Part shown: positions 24,849 to 33,771 of the stretch, piece after piece | How the letters are laid out: every line of letters begins with the position of its first letter | Position numbering within the stretch: position 1 is the first letter of the stretch | Source of the DNA: Cohnella sp. SGD-V74 | GTDB taxonomy: Bacteria; Bacillota; Bacilli; Paenibacillales; Paenibacillaceae | Direction of reading: 5' to 3' | DNA: 64,000 nt | NCBI RefSeq assembly: GCF_003001675.1 | Contig: NZ_PVYW01000007.1 | Coordinates: 1-64,000 of the forward strand | Position numbers and translations under genes: made by a program | The notes under the pieces: generated by a model | The model's input: only the letters and a program-made list of their open reading frames with translations | What the model was told of the DNA's origin: nothing | The model's database searches: none

Positions 24849-26615
24849 ATGCGCATTAAGTGGAACTTCAATATTTTCAAGAAAATCTACGTGTTGATCG
24901 TTCTGTTCCTGATCCCGGTTCTCGGGCTGTACTACTACTCCAACCAGATCAGCGTCGAAGTCGTCGAGCAAGAGATCAACAACCGCGATCTGAACAAGCT
25001 GAACTATGTGCTGAGCCAACTTGAAAGCGATTTCGAGCAGCTCTCGCTCATCTCGCTGGCGCTCGTCCAGGACCCGGACATCCACAAGTACGTCAACAGC
25101 GACGTCTTCGCCAGCACGTTCAGAGACGATTACGACCTGGTCGAATTGAAGGTTAAGATTATGGAGAAAATTTCCCTGCTCAGCCTGCTTAATCATTGGA
25201 GGAACGGGATTTTCGTCTATTCCGGCAACGGCAGCGAAGTGCTCAGCAGCAACATTCTGCTCCGCGCCAACTTCCAGCCCAATGAATTCAGTCCGATCTG
25301 GGAATACAATCCGCAGGCCGACCAGTTCTACAAGCATACGAGCACGCCTCTGTCCGAACCGGGCACGGAGGGGCCCGACGAGTTGATCGTGGAGGTGCGG
25401 GCCCCGGCTTCCTACATTCGGGAAGTGCTGGACCAGCTCAAGGTCGGCGGGGACGGAGATCCGTTCCTGTACCGCGCCTCCTACCAGCCGCTCGTCAACC
25501 GAACGGCGAACGACCCGCTGATCGCGCAGTTGAACGAGAGATTGGATCGGGAACCGCTGCAGGCGGCGGGACATCTGACGGAGAAAATCAACGGCAAAAA
25601 ATATTTGATTACTTACGTGCGGTCGGAAGCGATGGGCTGGACGCTCGTCGATTACGCCAAAGTGGACACCATCCTCGCTCCGATCGAGATGAGCCGCAAT
25701 TTCTTCTGGTTCTCGGTCGGGATGCTGCTGATCTTGTTCGGCGTCGTCGCGTTGCTGCTGTTCTTCCACGTGCAGCGGCCGACGGGCGAGCTGATCGACA
25801 GCATGCACCGCTTGAAGAAGGGCGATTACCAGGTACGGCTGCGGCCGGACAAGAACAACGTGTTCTATTTTATTTTCAAGCGGTTTAACGAGATGGCCGA
25901 AGAAATTCAACATCTGATTGAGAAAGCATACGTGGAGAAGCTGCGGACGAACGAGGCGGTCATGAAGCAGCTCCAATCGCAGATCAATCCTCACTTCCTG
26001 TACAACAGCCTGTTTTTCGTGCAGACGATGGCCAGGCGGGGCAGGGAGGAAGAGGTCGAGGCGATCTGCATGCATCTCAGCGAGTATTACCGTTACGCCA
26101 CGCGCGTGGATAAGCAGTTGGTGACGCTTCGTGAGGAAATGGAATACATTCGCAACTACTTGGAAATCCACGTCATGCGGACGCAGCGCATCCGTTACGA
26201 GATCGAAGTGCCGGAGGAGATGCTGGAGCTGGAAATTCCGCGAATGCTCGTCCAGCCGCTCGTCGAGAACGCGATCAAGCACGGCATCGAGCCGAAGCCG
26301 GGGGAAGGGGTTATTCGCATATGGGGCAAACGGGAAAACGAGGATTACGCCCTGTACATCGAGGATAACGGAGTCGGCATGCCGGCGGGAGAGGCGGAGC
26401 GTCTGAACGAGTTGATCCGGCAGTCTCAGGCGGGGGACGAAGAAGAGATCGGATGCGGCGTATGGAACATTCATCAGCGCATGAGATACAAGTTCGGGGA
26501 GGGAGCCGGGTTGGCATTCGCCGCCAAGGAAGAGGGCGGATTGCTCGTCGGCATGCATTGGAACGGCGAACAAGGAGAAGGGGGAGAGCGGAATGTTCCA
26601 GTTGCTGCTGGTTGA
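24849..26615 (+). CDS. Two-component sensor histidine kinase, YesM type
   Basis: A 588-residue kinase. The first membrane helix (about 12-32), an extracellular sensor region, the second helix (about 290-310), a HAMP domain, the His_kinase motif QSQINPHFLYNSLFF with the phospho-His, and a HATPase domain with ENAIKHGIEP and EDNGVGMP are visible. It probably senses the sugar or its binding protein and phosphorylates the regulator encoded next, which overlaps by 23 bases. GGAAGGAGA lies before ATG 24849. A TATAAT at 24800-24805 may be its promoter. Confidence 0.9.
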   Translation: MRIKWNFNIFKKIYVLIVLFLIPVLGLYYYSNQISVEVVEQEINNRDLNKLNYVLSQLESDFEQLSLISLALVQDPDIHKYVNSDVFASTFRDDYDLVELKVKIMEKISLLSLLNHWRNGIFVYSGNGSEVLSSNILLRANFQPNEFSPIWEYNPQADQFYKHTSTPLSEPGTEGPDELIVEVRAPASYIREVLDQLKVGGDGDPFLYRASYQPLVNRTANDPLIAQLNERLDREPLQAAGHLTEKINGKKYLITYVRSEAMGWTLVDYAKVDTILAPIEMSRNFFWFSVGMLLILFGVVALLLFFHVQRPTGELIDSMHRLKKGDYQVRLRPDKNNVFYFIFKRFNEMAEEIQHLIEKAYVEKLRTNEAVMKQLQSQINPHFLYNSLFFVQTMARRGREEEVEAICMHLSEYYRYATRVDKQLVTLREEMEYIRNYLEIHVMRTQRIRYEIEVPEEMLELEIPRMLVQPLVENAIKHGIEPKPGEGVIRIWGKRENEDYALYIEDNGVGMPAGEAERLNELIRQSQAGDEEEIGCGVWNIHQRMRYKFGEGAGLAFAAKEEGGLLVGMHWNGEQGEGGERNVPVAAG

Positions 26616-28230
26616 TGACGAGAGACCGGTCGTGGAGGGCTTGGAGGAGATTATTCCTTGGGAGGAGCTGAGTGTGTCTCAGGTGCACACGGCTTTCTCG
26701 GGGCAGGATGCGCTGAACGTTATGAAGAAGCACGCGATCGACATCGTCGTGACCGATATTCAGATGCCCGGCATGTCGGGCATCGAGCTGATCAAGGAGA
26801 TCGAGCGGAGATCGCCGCGGACGAAATGCATTCTGCTGTCCGGCCATGCCGAGTTCGAGTATGCCCAACAGGCGATCCAGAGCAATGTGATCGATTATTT
26901 GCTGAAGCCGATTCGCAGTCAGACGCTGATCGAATCGGTGAACCGGGCCCAAGAGCTGCTCAAGCAGGAATGGGAGCAGATCGGCTCGTACGAGCGATCC
27001 GTTCAGGCGCTGAAGGAAAATATGCCGCTGCTGCGCGAGAACCTGCTGAAGGAGCTGCTGCACGGTGCGCGCATCGGCGGAGAGGAGTGGGAGCGCAAGC
27101 GGCAGACGCTGGACATCCCGTTCGTTCCGGGAGACGATTGCTCGCTCGTGCTGGTGCGGATGGACGAACTGGGTCGCCTGGAAGAGGAGCATCCGTCGCT
27201 CGCGGAATTCGCGATCGGCAACATCGCGGCGGAAGTGTTCTCGGGCGGCTTTCATACGTGGAACTGCAAGGTGGACCACGGCTTCCTCATCTTCGTCGTC
27301 AAGCCGACCGCGGCCCGCGAGGAGGAGATGCGGCAGGCGAACGGGGAAGACTGGATACAGGCCCGCAAGCATCTGCTGGAGGAGACCGCCAGCCAGTTCC
27401 AGAGTAAGGCGAAGCATTATTTGAAATGCAAAGTTTCGATCGTGATCGGCGATTGGGGAACGTTCCCGGGCGGGCTGAAGGTGCTGTACCGGCAGACGCT
27501 GACCTCGCTGATCAAGTATGTCGGGGACTCGGAAGACTTCTTCCTCGCCTCTATGGAGGAGAAGCGCAAAGCGAATTCGCTGCGCGGACTGCACGAGCAT
27601 CCGACGGTCGCGCATCTGCTGGAGGTCGGCAACTGGAAGCAGGCGTACGAGAAAATAGGCGATATTTTCGCGGAGCTGAACCGGATCAACGTGCGTCACC
27701 GGGAATTTCTGATGGAGGTCTATTACGTGATCGGCGCGGCCGTGGCGATGACCGCCCATAACAACGGCTATCTGCTGTCCGAGGTGCTCGGCGACGACGA
27801 TTACGCCGCGCTGATGCAGCCGTCGTACGATTCCGTGCGTGCGTTCGAAGCGTTGGCGTACCGGGTGCTCAACAAGCTGGAGGCGCGGATGATCGCGGAT
27901 CTGGAGGGCAACCGCATGTCCGTCGTGCAGAAGGTTCACGCGTTCATCGAGAAGAATCTCGATTCCGACGTGTCGCTGCAGTCGATCTCCGATCACGTCT
28001 ACCTGCACCCCGTGTATTTGTCCAAAGTGTATAAGCTGGAGACAGGGGAGGGGCTGAGCGAATACATCAACCGCATCCGGATGGAGAAGGCCTGCCATCT
28101 GCTGAAGAACTCCCGGCAGAAGATCTACGAGATCGCCGAATCGCTCGGTTATCAGACCAATTATTTCATTCGCGTATTCAAGCGCCAGTATGGAATGACT
28201 CCTCAGGAGTACAGAAGAGTCCAAATTTGA
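26593..28230 (+). CDS. AraC-type response regulator, YesN type
   Basis: A 545-residue response regulator. The receiver domain (1-120) has VDDERP and DIVVTDIQMPG with the phospho-accepting Asp near residue 54 and Lys in LLKPIRS. A long middle region of about 300 residues follows, then an AraC double helix-turn-helix (about 440-540) with SLGYQTNYFIRVFKRQYGMTP. It overlaps the kinase gene and should activate the divergent permeases and the downstream binding-protein operon. AAGGGGGAG precedes ATG 26593. Confidence 0.9.
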   Translation: MFQLLLVDDERPVVEGLEEIIPWEELSVSQVHTAFSGQDALNVMKKHAIDIVVTDIQMPGMSGIELIKEIERRSPRTKCILLSGHAEFEYAQQAIQSNVIDYLLKPIRSQTLIESVNRAQELLKQEWEQIGSYERSVQALKENMPLLRENLLKELLHGARIGGEEWERKRQTLDIPFVPGDDCSLVLVRMDELGRLEEEHPSLAEFAIGNIAAEVFSGGFHTWNCKVDHGFLIFVVKPTAAREEEMRQANGEDWIQARKHLLEETASQFQSKAKHYLKCKVSIVIGDWGTFPGGLKVLYRQTLTSLIKYVGDSEDFFLASMEEKRKANSLRGLHEHPTVAHLLEVGNWKQAYEKIGDIFAELNRINVRHREFLMEVYYVIGAAVAMTAHNNGYLLSEVLGDDDYAALMQPSYDSVRAFEALAYRVLNKLEARMIADLEGNRMSVVQKVHAFIEKNLDSDVSLQSISDHVYLHPVYLSKVYKLETGEGLSEYINRIRMEKACHLLKNSRQKIYEIAESLGYQTNYFIRVFKRQYGMTPQEYRRVQI

Positions 28231-28412
28231 GCTTCGTCCCGATATCATCTTACAGAATGCTACTTTGTTAAGATTGTGATATATATCCGCCAAAATAGCC
28301 CGTATTATAATGATCCCAGAATTGAATCGCCCGCTGCCGGCGGCGTGCGAATGCGAGCGTTCAGACTTCGGTCCGGCCGGCGATTCGATTCCCATCATCA
28401 GGAGGTGGACTC

Positions 28413-30107
28413 ATGTTCAGGAAATCTGCATTGGTTCTAACGGCGATCATAGCGTTAACCGGCGTTTTGGCCGCCTGCTCCAAGGGGAACGGCGGCGAAG
28501 GCGCGGCTCCGGGCAACAGCCAACCGGCGACGGAGACGGCTTCGGCGCCCGCGGCCGAGTCCCCGGTCAGCTCGACCGGGAAGTTCGATCCGCCGGTGAA
28601 GATTACGACGGCCAGGCCGGTTGCTTCCGACGTCGTGTACAAAGAAGGGGAAGACACGAAGAACAACGTCCATATCCAATGGGCGAAAGACAAGCTTGGC
28701 ATCAATATCGATTACATCTGGACCGTGGGCACTTACGATGCTTACCACAACAAGATCAAGCTGGCGCTCGCTTCCAACGAGCCGCTGCCGGACGTGTTCA
28801 TCGTCGAGGACGCCCAGCTCGCCAAGCAGGTCATCGAGTCCGGACGGGCGATGGACATCAGCGAAGCGTACGACATGTATGCCAGCGAGCGGATGAAGCA
28901 GATGTACGCGGACAATCCGACGGCATGGCAGTCGGTGTCCAAGGACGGACGCAAATTCGGCATCCCGATTCTGCAGACCGGAGCGGGAGAAGATCCGATC
29001 CTCTGGATTCGCCAGGATTGGCTCGACAAGCTGAGCCTGCAGGCGCCGACGACGATCGAGGAATTGGAAGCGGTCATGGATGCGTTCGTTAACCAAGACC
29101 CTGACGGCAACAACAAGAAGGATACGGCGGGCATCGCCTTGACGCTGCGCGACGGCTTCAACTCCTGGGTCGACGGCAAGTTCGTCTTCGGAGCGTACAG
29201 CAAGGACGGCGTGCTTCCGAAGTACTGGCACGAGAACGCCGAAGGTCAGCTGGAGTACGGCTCCATTCATCCGGATATGAAGCAGGGGCTGGCCAAGTTC
29301 CACGAATGGTACACAAAAGGCTACCTGTTCGAGGACGCCGGGGCGGCCGATCTGTTCGCCGCGTTCGAGAAGTTCAACCAGGGCAAGGTCGGTATCATCG
29401 CCGGTCCGTACTGGATGGGAGACTGGCCGCTGCCGGACGTCTTCAAGAACGTTCCCGAATCGGTCATCAAGCCTTATCCGCTGCCGCGGGGGCCGGAAGG
29501 CGTTCACGCGCCGGGCGAGCGGCTGGTCAAGAGCCGGATGTTCTTCAACAAGGATTTCAAGCATATGGACGCGTTCTTCAAGTATTACGACGAGACGCTC
29601 GGCTACTGGTACAACGACGAGAATTCCGACTTCAAGTACGGATTCGCCGAGGGCTACGACTACGTGCTGGAGAACGGCGAGGCGGTCTACGATCCCGAGA
29701 AGCTGCCGAACGGCTACATCAACGCGGGCAAGTACATGCTGAGCTGGAATCCGCCGAACGTTCCGTTCGTGGAGCTGAACGTCTACAAGGATCTGGCGAC
29801 GGGCAAGCCGGCCGAAACCTATCTGGAGAAGAAGCTCGCCGGACTGCCGCCGCTTAAGGTGGAAGGCGGAGCGGTGCTGGCGAACGACCTGGACAAATCG
29901 GTGCACGACCGCTTCGTCGGCGCTCCGACCAAGACGATGGAGAGCAAGGGCGTCATGCTCAACAAGCTGGAGAACGAGACGTTCGTCAAAATCGTATACG
30001 GCAGACTGCCGCTGGACGACTTCGACAAGTTCGTCGCCAACTGGAAAGCTTCCGGAGGCGATCAGATCACCGAAGAAGTGAACGAATGGTATCAGTCGGT
30101 TAAATAG
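28413..30107 (+). CDS. Carbohydrate ABC transporter substrate-binding lipoprotein
   Basis: A 564-residue extracellular solute-binding protein of the LplA/YtcQ type. The signal peptide ends in LAAC with Cys22, followed by a Gly/Ala/Pro linker. INIDYIWTVGTYDAYHNKIKLALASNEPLPDVF is the usual N-lobe start. It would deliver a saccharide to the permeases at 22832-24684. AGGAGGTG precedes ATG 28413. It is the first gene of a run of nine same-strand genes up to 38313. The sugar cannot be told from the binding protein, but the enzymes that follow point to a pentose-containing compound. Confidence 0.88.
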   Translation: MFRKSALVLTAIIALTGVLAACSKGNGGEGAAPGNSQPATETASAPAAESPVSSTGKFDPPVKITTARPVASDVVYKEGEDTKNNVHIQWAKDKLGINIDYIWTVGTYDAYHNKIKLALASNEPLPDVFIVEDAQLAKQVIESGRAMDISEAYDMYASERMKQMYADNPTAWQSVSKDGRKFGIPILQTGAGEDPILWIRQDWLDKLSLQAPTTIEELEAVMDAFVNQDPDGNNKKDTAGIALTLRDGFNSWVDGKFVFGAYSKDGVLPKYWHENAEGQLEYGSIHPDMKQGLAKFHEWYTKGYLFEDAGAADLFAAFEKFNQGKVGIIAGPYWMGDWPLPDVFKNVPESVIKPYPLPRGPEGVHAPGERLVKSRMFFNKDFKHMDAFFKYYDETLGYWYNDENSDFKYGFAEGYDYVLENGEAVYDPEKLPNGYINAGKYMLSWNPPNVPFVELNVYKDLATGKPAETYLEKKLAGLPPLKVEGGAVLANDLDKSVHDRFVGAPTKTMESKGVMLNKLENETFVKIVYGRLPLDDFDKFVANWKASGGDQITEEVNEWYQSVK

Positions 30108-30123
30108 TCGGGAGGGTCGGCTG

Positions 30124-30819
30124 ATGGATCTTCCGGTCGACTGGGCCGAAGCGGACCGGGCCGCGGGCGAATATGCCGCGGGTTATGTCGAAGACGGCAT
30201 GACGGTCGGTCTCGGAAGCGGCACGACGATCTATTGGACGCTGCGCAAGCTGGCCGAACGCGTCGGGGCCGGCCTGCGGATGAAGGGGATTCCCACCTCG
30301 CTGAAGACGGAACGGCTGGCGCGCGAATGGGGCATTCCGTTGACGGATTTCTCCGAGTGCCGGAATCTTGACTTGTACTTGGACGGCGCGAAGGAGATCG
30401 ATCCGGACAAGGCGATGATCAAGGGCGGCGGAGGCTCCTTCTTCCGAGAGAAGCTGATCGCGGAAGGGGCTGTGCGGCGGATTATCGTCATTCGGGGCGG
30501 CAAACGGGTCGAAAGGCTCGGCAGTATCCCCGTTCCCGTCGAGATCGTGCCGTTCGGCTGGGAGTGGACGCTGGAGAGGCTGCGCGGTCTGGGCTGCGAG
30601 ACAGCGCGGAGGAGCCGGAGCGACGGAGGGGGAGAGCTTCCTTTCGTTACCGATAACGGCAATTACGTGGCCGATTGCAGCTTCGGACTTTTATACGACC
30701 CAGCGGAGACGCATCGTCGTATTAAAGAAATTACAGGTGTGGTAGATACCGGCTTGTTCTTCGGCCTAGCCGATGAAGTCGTCGTGGGCGGCGAAAGCGG
30801 AATCGAAATATGGACGTAA
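30124..30819 (+). CDS. rpiA: Ribose-5-phosphate isomerase A
   Basis: A 231-residue enzyme that interconverts ribose 5-phosphate and ribulose 5-phosphate. GLGSGTT (phosphate loop), DGAKEIDPDKAMIKGGGG (catalytic Asp, Glu and Lys) and DNGNYVADC are all in place. Bacilli usually rely on the unrelated RpiB for housekeeping, so an RpiA inside a transport operon suggests a pathway-specific role in feeding pentose phosphate into metabolism. It starts 16 bases after the binding-protein gene with GGGAGG as ribosome binding site. Confidence 0.88.
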   Translation: MDLPVDWAEADRAAGEYAAGYVEDGMTVGLGSGTTIYWTLRKLAERVGAGLRMKGIPTSLKTERLAREWGIPLTDFSECRNLDLYLDGAKEIDPDKAMIKGGGGSFFREKLIAEGAVRRIIVIRGGKRVERLGSIPVPVEIVPFGWEWTLERLRGLGCETARRSRSDGGGELPFVTDNGNYVADCSFGLLYDPAETHRRIKEITGVVDTGLFFGLADEVVVGGESGIEIWT

Positions 30820-30832
30820 GCGAGATGATGAG

Positions 30833-31783
30833 ATGAAGGCTGCCGCATTGACGGGATTCGAACGAATTCAGGTGTTCGAGGCAGAGAAGCCTGCGCCGGG
30901 GCCGGGAGAAATCCGGGTCCGGGTGGCGGCGTGCGGAGTGTGCTCCTCGGAACTGGGTCTGTGGGCCAACCCGGCCTTCTCGACGGAGACGCCGCTGTAC
31001 TTCGGTCACGAGATCAGCGGCATCGTCGAGGAGACGGGGGCTGGAGTCGAACGTTGGCAGACCGGCGACAGAGTAACCGTATTCGCCGAGAGAGGCGGCT
31101 ACGCGGAGTACGTCGTCGTGCCGGAGAGCTGGGCGATCCGGGTAGCCGACGGGATTCCGCTGCGCGCCGCGCTCGGCGAGCCGATCGGCTGCGCGATGAA
31201 CGCGGCCGCCCGCTCGGGAATCGGCCTGGGCGATACGGTCGTGCTGATCGGGGCCGGCTTTATGGGGGCTTTGGTGCTGCAAGGCGCGAGGCTGAGAGGC
31301 GCCGCCAAGGTGATTGCCGTCGACGCCCGCGAGGAATCTCTGGCGCTGGCGCGCCGTCTGGGCGCGGACGAGACGATCCTGGCCGGACGCGAGGACGTGG
31401 CGGAGCGCGTGCGGGAGCTGACCGGCGGAGCGGGGGCCGACGTCGCCATCGAATGCACCGGCCTTCAAGCCGGGCTGGATGCCGCGACGCAGGTCGTGCG
31501 CATTCGCGGGAAGCTGGTCGTCGTCGGCTACCATCAGGGCGGGCCGCGCTCGATCGACATGCAGATTTGGAATTGGAAAGGGCTCGACGTCGTCAACGCC
31601 CATGAGAGAGAGCCCGAAGCTTATCTGTCCGGCATCCGGGCGGGAATGAAGCTGCTGGAAGCCGGACGGCTCGAGATCGCGCCGCTGCTGACGCACGAGT
31701 ACCCGCTGGAGCGGATCGACGAGGCGTTCCGGGACGCGAAGAGCAAGCCACCGGGTTTCACGAAGGCCGTCATCGTATTCTGA
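30833..31783 (+). CDS. Zinc-type alcohol dehydrogenase (MDR family)
   Basis: A 316-residue medium-chain dehydrogenase with a GroES-like domain (ACGVCSSEL with the catalytic-zinc Cys, GHEISGIVEETG) and a Rossmann domain (VLIGAGFMGALVLQGARLRGA, VDAREE). The structural-zinc four-Cys loop is absent. The family resembles polyol and threonine dehydrogenases. It would oxidise a hydroxyl of a sugar or cyclitol with NAD(P). It lies 13 bases after rpiA, in the same operon. The substrate is unknown. Confidence 0.85.
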   Translation: MKAAALTGFERIQVFEAEKPAPGPGEIRVRVAACGVCSSELGLWANPAFSTETPLYFGHEISGIVEETGAGVERWQTGDRVTVFAERGGYAEYVVVPESWAIRVADGIPLRAALGEPIGCAMNAAARSGIGLGDTVVLIGAGFMGALVLQGARLRGAAKVIAVDAREESLALARRLGADETILAGREDVAERVRELTGGAGADVAIECTGLQAGLDAATQVVRIRGKLVVVGYHQGGPRSIDMQIWNWKGLDVVNAHEREPEAYLSGIRAGMKLLEAGRLEIAPLLTHEYPLERIDEAFRDAKSKPPGFTKAVIVF

Positions 31784-31830
31784 TCGTTCGTTACGGCATC
31801 ACGCATCGCATACAGAAGGAGTGTTTTCCT

Positions 31831-32907
31831 GTGAGAAAATTGAAAGTCGGGCTGATCGGCCTGGGCGAAGTGGCGCAGATTACCCATCTGCCGATATTGG
31901 AAAATTTGGCGGACCGCTACGAGATCGCCGCCTTGTGCGACATCTCGCAGCAGCTGCTCGCCGTGTTGGGCGAGAAGTACCGGGTGACGAACCTGTACAC
32001 GGACGCGAAGCAGTTGTGCGAGCAAGCCGATCTCGACGCCGTGTTCGTGCTGAACAGCGACGAATACCACGCGGAGTGCGCAATCCATGCGCTGCGCAAC
32101 AAGAAGCATGTGCTGATCGAGAAGCCGATGACGCTGAACCAGACTGACGCCGACGCGATGATCCGGGCGCGGGACGAAGCCGGCGTGCAGGTGATGGTCG
32201 GGTATATGCGCCGCTTCGCTCCGGCGTTCACGGAGGCGCTGGAGGAGCTGAAGACGCTCGGACCGATTCAGTACGCCAAAGTCCGCGACATTATCGGGCA
32301 GAATCGGCTGATCATCGAGCAGTCCAGCAACGTCTACCGGTTCTCCGACATTCCGCAGGAGGCGTCGGCCGACCGTTGGGCAAGACGCGAGGCGATGATC
32401 AAGGAAGCGATCGGAGACGTTCCGAAGGACGTCTACAACGCCTACGGTTTGCTGTGCGGCTTGAACAGCCACGACTTGTCCGCGATGCGCGAGCTGCTGG
32501 GCATGCCGAAGCGGGTCGTGTCGGCGAAGCAATGGAACGGAGGCGGCTATATTGCCGCGATCCTGGAGTTCGACGGCTACTATGCGACGTTCGAGACGGG
32601 CGTGGACGATCAGCGGCGGTTCGACGCTTCGATCGAAGTGTTCGGCCGCTCCAAGTCGATGACGATCCAGTACAATACGCCGTATATCCGCCACCTGCCG
32701 ACGACGCTGAACGTCAAGGAAACGATCGGAGAGGCGTACGTCGAGACTGCGAACCGCCCGACGCTCAAAGACCCGTATACGGTGGAGCTGGAACATTTTT
32801 ACGACGTGGCAACGCAAGGAATCGTTCCGAAGACGACCCCGGAGGATTACAAGAACGACCTGGAGATTTTCAGAATGATCGCCGAAGCGCTGGTTCGAGA
32901 GGAATAA
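31831..32907 (+). CDS. Gfo/Idh/MocA family oxidoreductase
   Basis: A 358-residue NAD(P)-dependent dehydrogenase. The N-terminal Rossmann fold has VGLIGLGEVAQITHLPIL, the middle has the EKPMTL motif with the conserved Lys, and the C-terminal beta-sheet domain holds GLNSHDLSAMRELLG. Relatives oxidise or epimerise hydroxyls of sugars and inositols. GTG 31831 follows AGAAGGAGTG at good spacing. It lies between another dehydrogenase and a dioxygenase in the same operon, which suggests stepwise oxidation of one substrate. Confidence 0.87.
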   Translation: MRKLKVGLIGLGEVAQITHLPILENLADRYEIAALCDISQQLLAVLGEKYRVTNLYTDAKQLCEQADLDAVFVLNSDEYHAECAIHALRNKKHVLIEKPMTLNQTDADAMIRARDEAGVQVMVGYMRRFAPAFTEALEELKTLGPIQYAKVRDIIGQNRLIIEQSSNVYRFSDIPQEASADRWARREAMIKEAIGDVPKDVYNAYGLLCGLNSHDLSAMRELLGMPKRVVSAKQWNGGGYIAAILEFDGYYATFETGVDDQRRFDASIEVFGRSKSMTIQYNTPYIRHLPTTLNVKETIGEAYVETANRPTLKDPYTVELEHFYDVATQGIVPKTTPEDYKNDLEIFRMIAEALVREE

Positions 32908-32926
32908 ACGAATGGAGGAAACGGAC

Positions 32927-33661
32927 ATGACGCAATTGCTGACGAAAACCGAAGTCGACGCCTACCAGGAACAAGGATATACGCTGTACAAGAAGCCGGT
33001 ATTCTCCAAGGAAAAGATGGACCGGCTGCGGGGAATTTTCGAGGATCATCTGGCGGAGAAGGGCGACAAGCTGTCCGACGAATTGGATACACCCCACTTC
33101 CGCGACAAGCGGCTGCTGGAGTTTCTGCTCGCGGACGAGGTGCTCGACCTGGTCGAGCCGATCATCGGGCCGAACATCATGCTCTGGTCGAGCCACTTCA
33201 TCTGCAAGGACCCTTACGTGGGCCGTGCCACGCCATGGCACGAGGACTCCGCGTACTGGAACGGCCGCTTCGACAAGTACGACAAGATCGTGACCGTATG
33301 GCTGGCGATCGACCGCAGCTTCAAGGACAACGGCTGCATGCGCGTCATCCCGGGAACTCATCACAACGGCTTCTCGCAGTACGAGAACGTCGATATGTCC
33401 GTCAACACGTTCCATGCGCAGATCAAGGACATCGACGAATCGAAGGCGGTCTACTTCGAGCTGGAGCCGGGCGAATGCTCGCTGCACGACTCCCGCATCA
33501 TCCACGGCGCCGCGGCCAACACGAGTCCGTATCGCCGCTGCGGCTACACGATGCGGTTCATCTCCACGGATACGAAGGTCATTCCGGAGAAGAACGAGAA
33601 CTGGGAAATCATATTGGCTCGCGGCGTCGATCTGGCCGGCAACAGCTACGTGAAGATCTAA
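32927..33661 (+). CDS. Phytanoyl-CoA dioxygenase (PhyH) family protein
   Basis: A 244-residue Fe(II)/2-oxoglutarate dioxygenase. The iron ligands are visible in TPWHEDSAYWN (HxD) and LHDSRIIHGAAANTSPYRR (second His and the 2OG-binding Arg). NGCMRVIPGTHHNG is a family signature. In bacteria such enzymes hydroxylate many small molecules, including phosphonates and secondary metabolites, so its presence in a sugar-type operon is notable. GGAGGA (32914-32919) sets ATG 32927; ATG 32912 is less likely. Confidence 0.86.
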   Translation: MTQLLTKTEVDAYQEQGYTLYKKPVFSKEKMDRLRGIFEDHLAEKGDKLSDELDTPHFRDKRLLEFLLADEVLDLVEPIIGPNIMLWSSHFICKDPYVGRATPWHEDSAYWNGRFDKYDKIVTVWLAIDRSFKDNGCMRVIPGTHHNGFSQYENVDMSVNTFHAQIKDIDESKAVYFELEPGECSLHDSRIIHGAAANTSPYRRCGYTMRFISTDTKVIPEKNENWEIILARGVDLAGNSYVKI

Positions 33662-33679
33662 TCGGCGGCAAGCCATGCG

Positions 33680-33708
33680 CAAGGGGCATCGGGCGACCGT
33701 GCCCCTTG
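33680..33708 (+). terminator. Intra-operon hairpin
   Basis: CAAGGGGCA (33680-33688) pairs perfectly with TGCCCCTTG (33700-33708), with no T run after it. It lies in the 110-base gap before the glycosidase-like gene and may attenuate or stabilise the transcript. Confidence 0.45.
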
Positions 33709-33771
33709 TTCACGATTCAGTCCAGAGGACGCCGAAGAAGTTGTTGCTTGTGTCTCACAAAGGAAAAGCAG

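Noticed and set aside
26311..28398. A 695-residue minus-strand open frame
   Set aside because: It mirrors the response regulator gene, which has clear receiver and AraC domains; the antisense frame shows none.
33235..33771. A long N-terminal extension of the glycosidase-like gene
   Set aside because: It reads through the dioxygenase gene in another frame and shows no domain.
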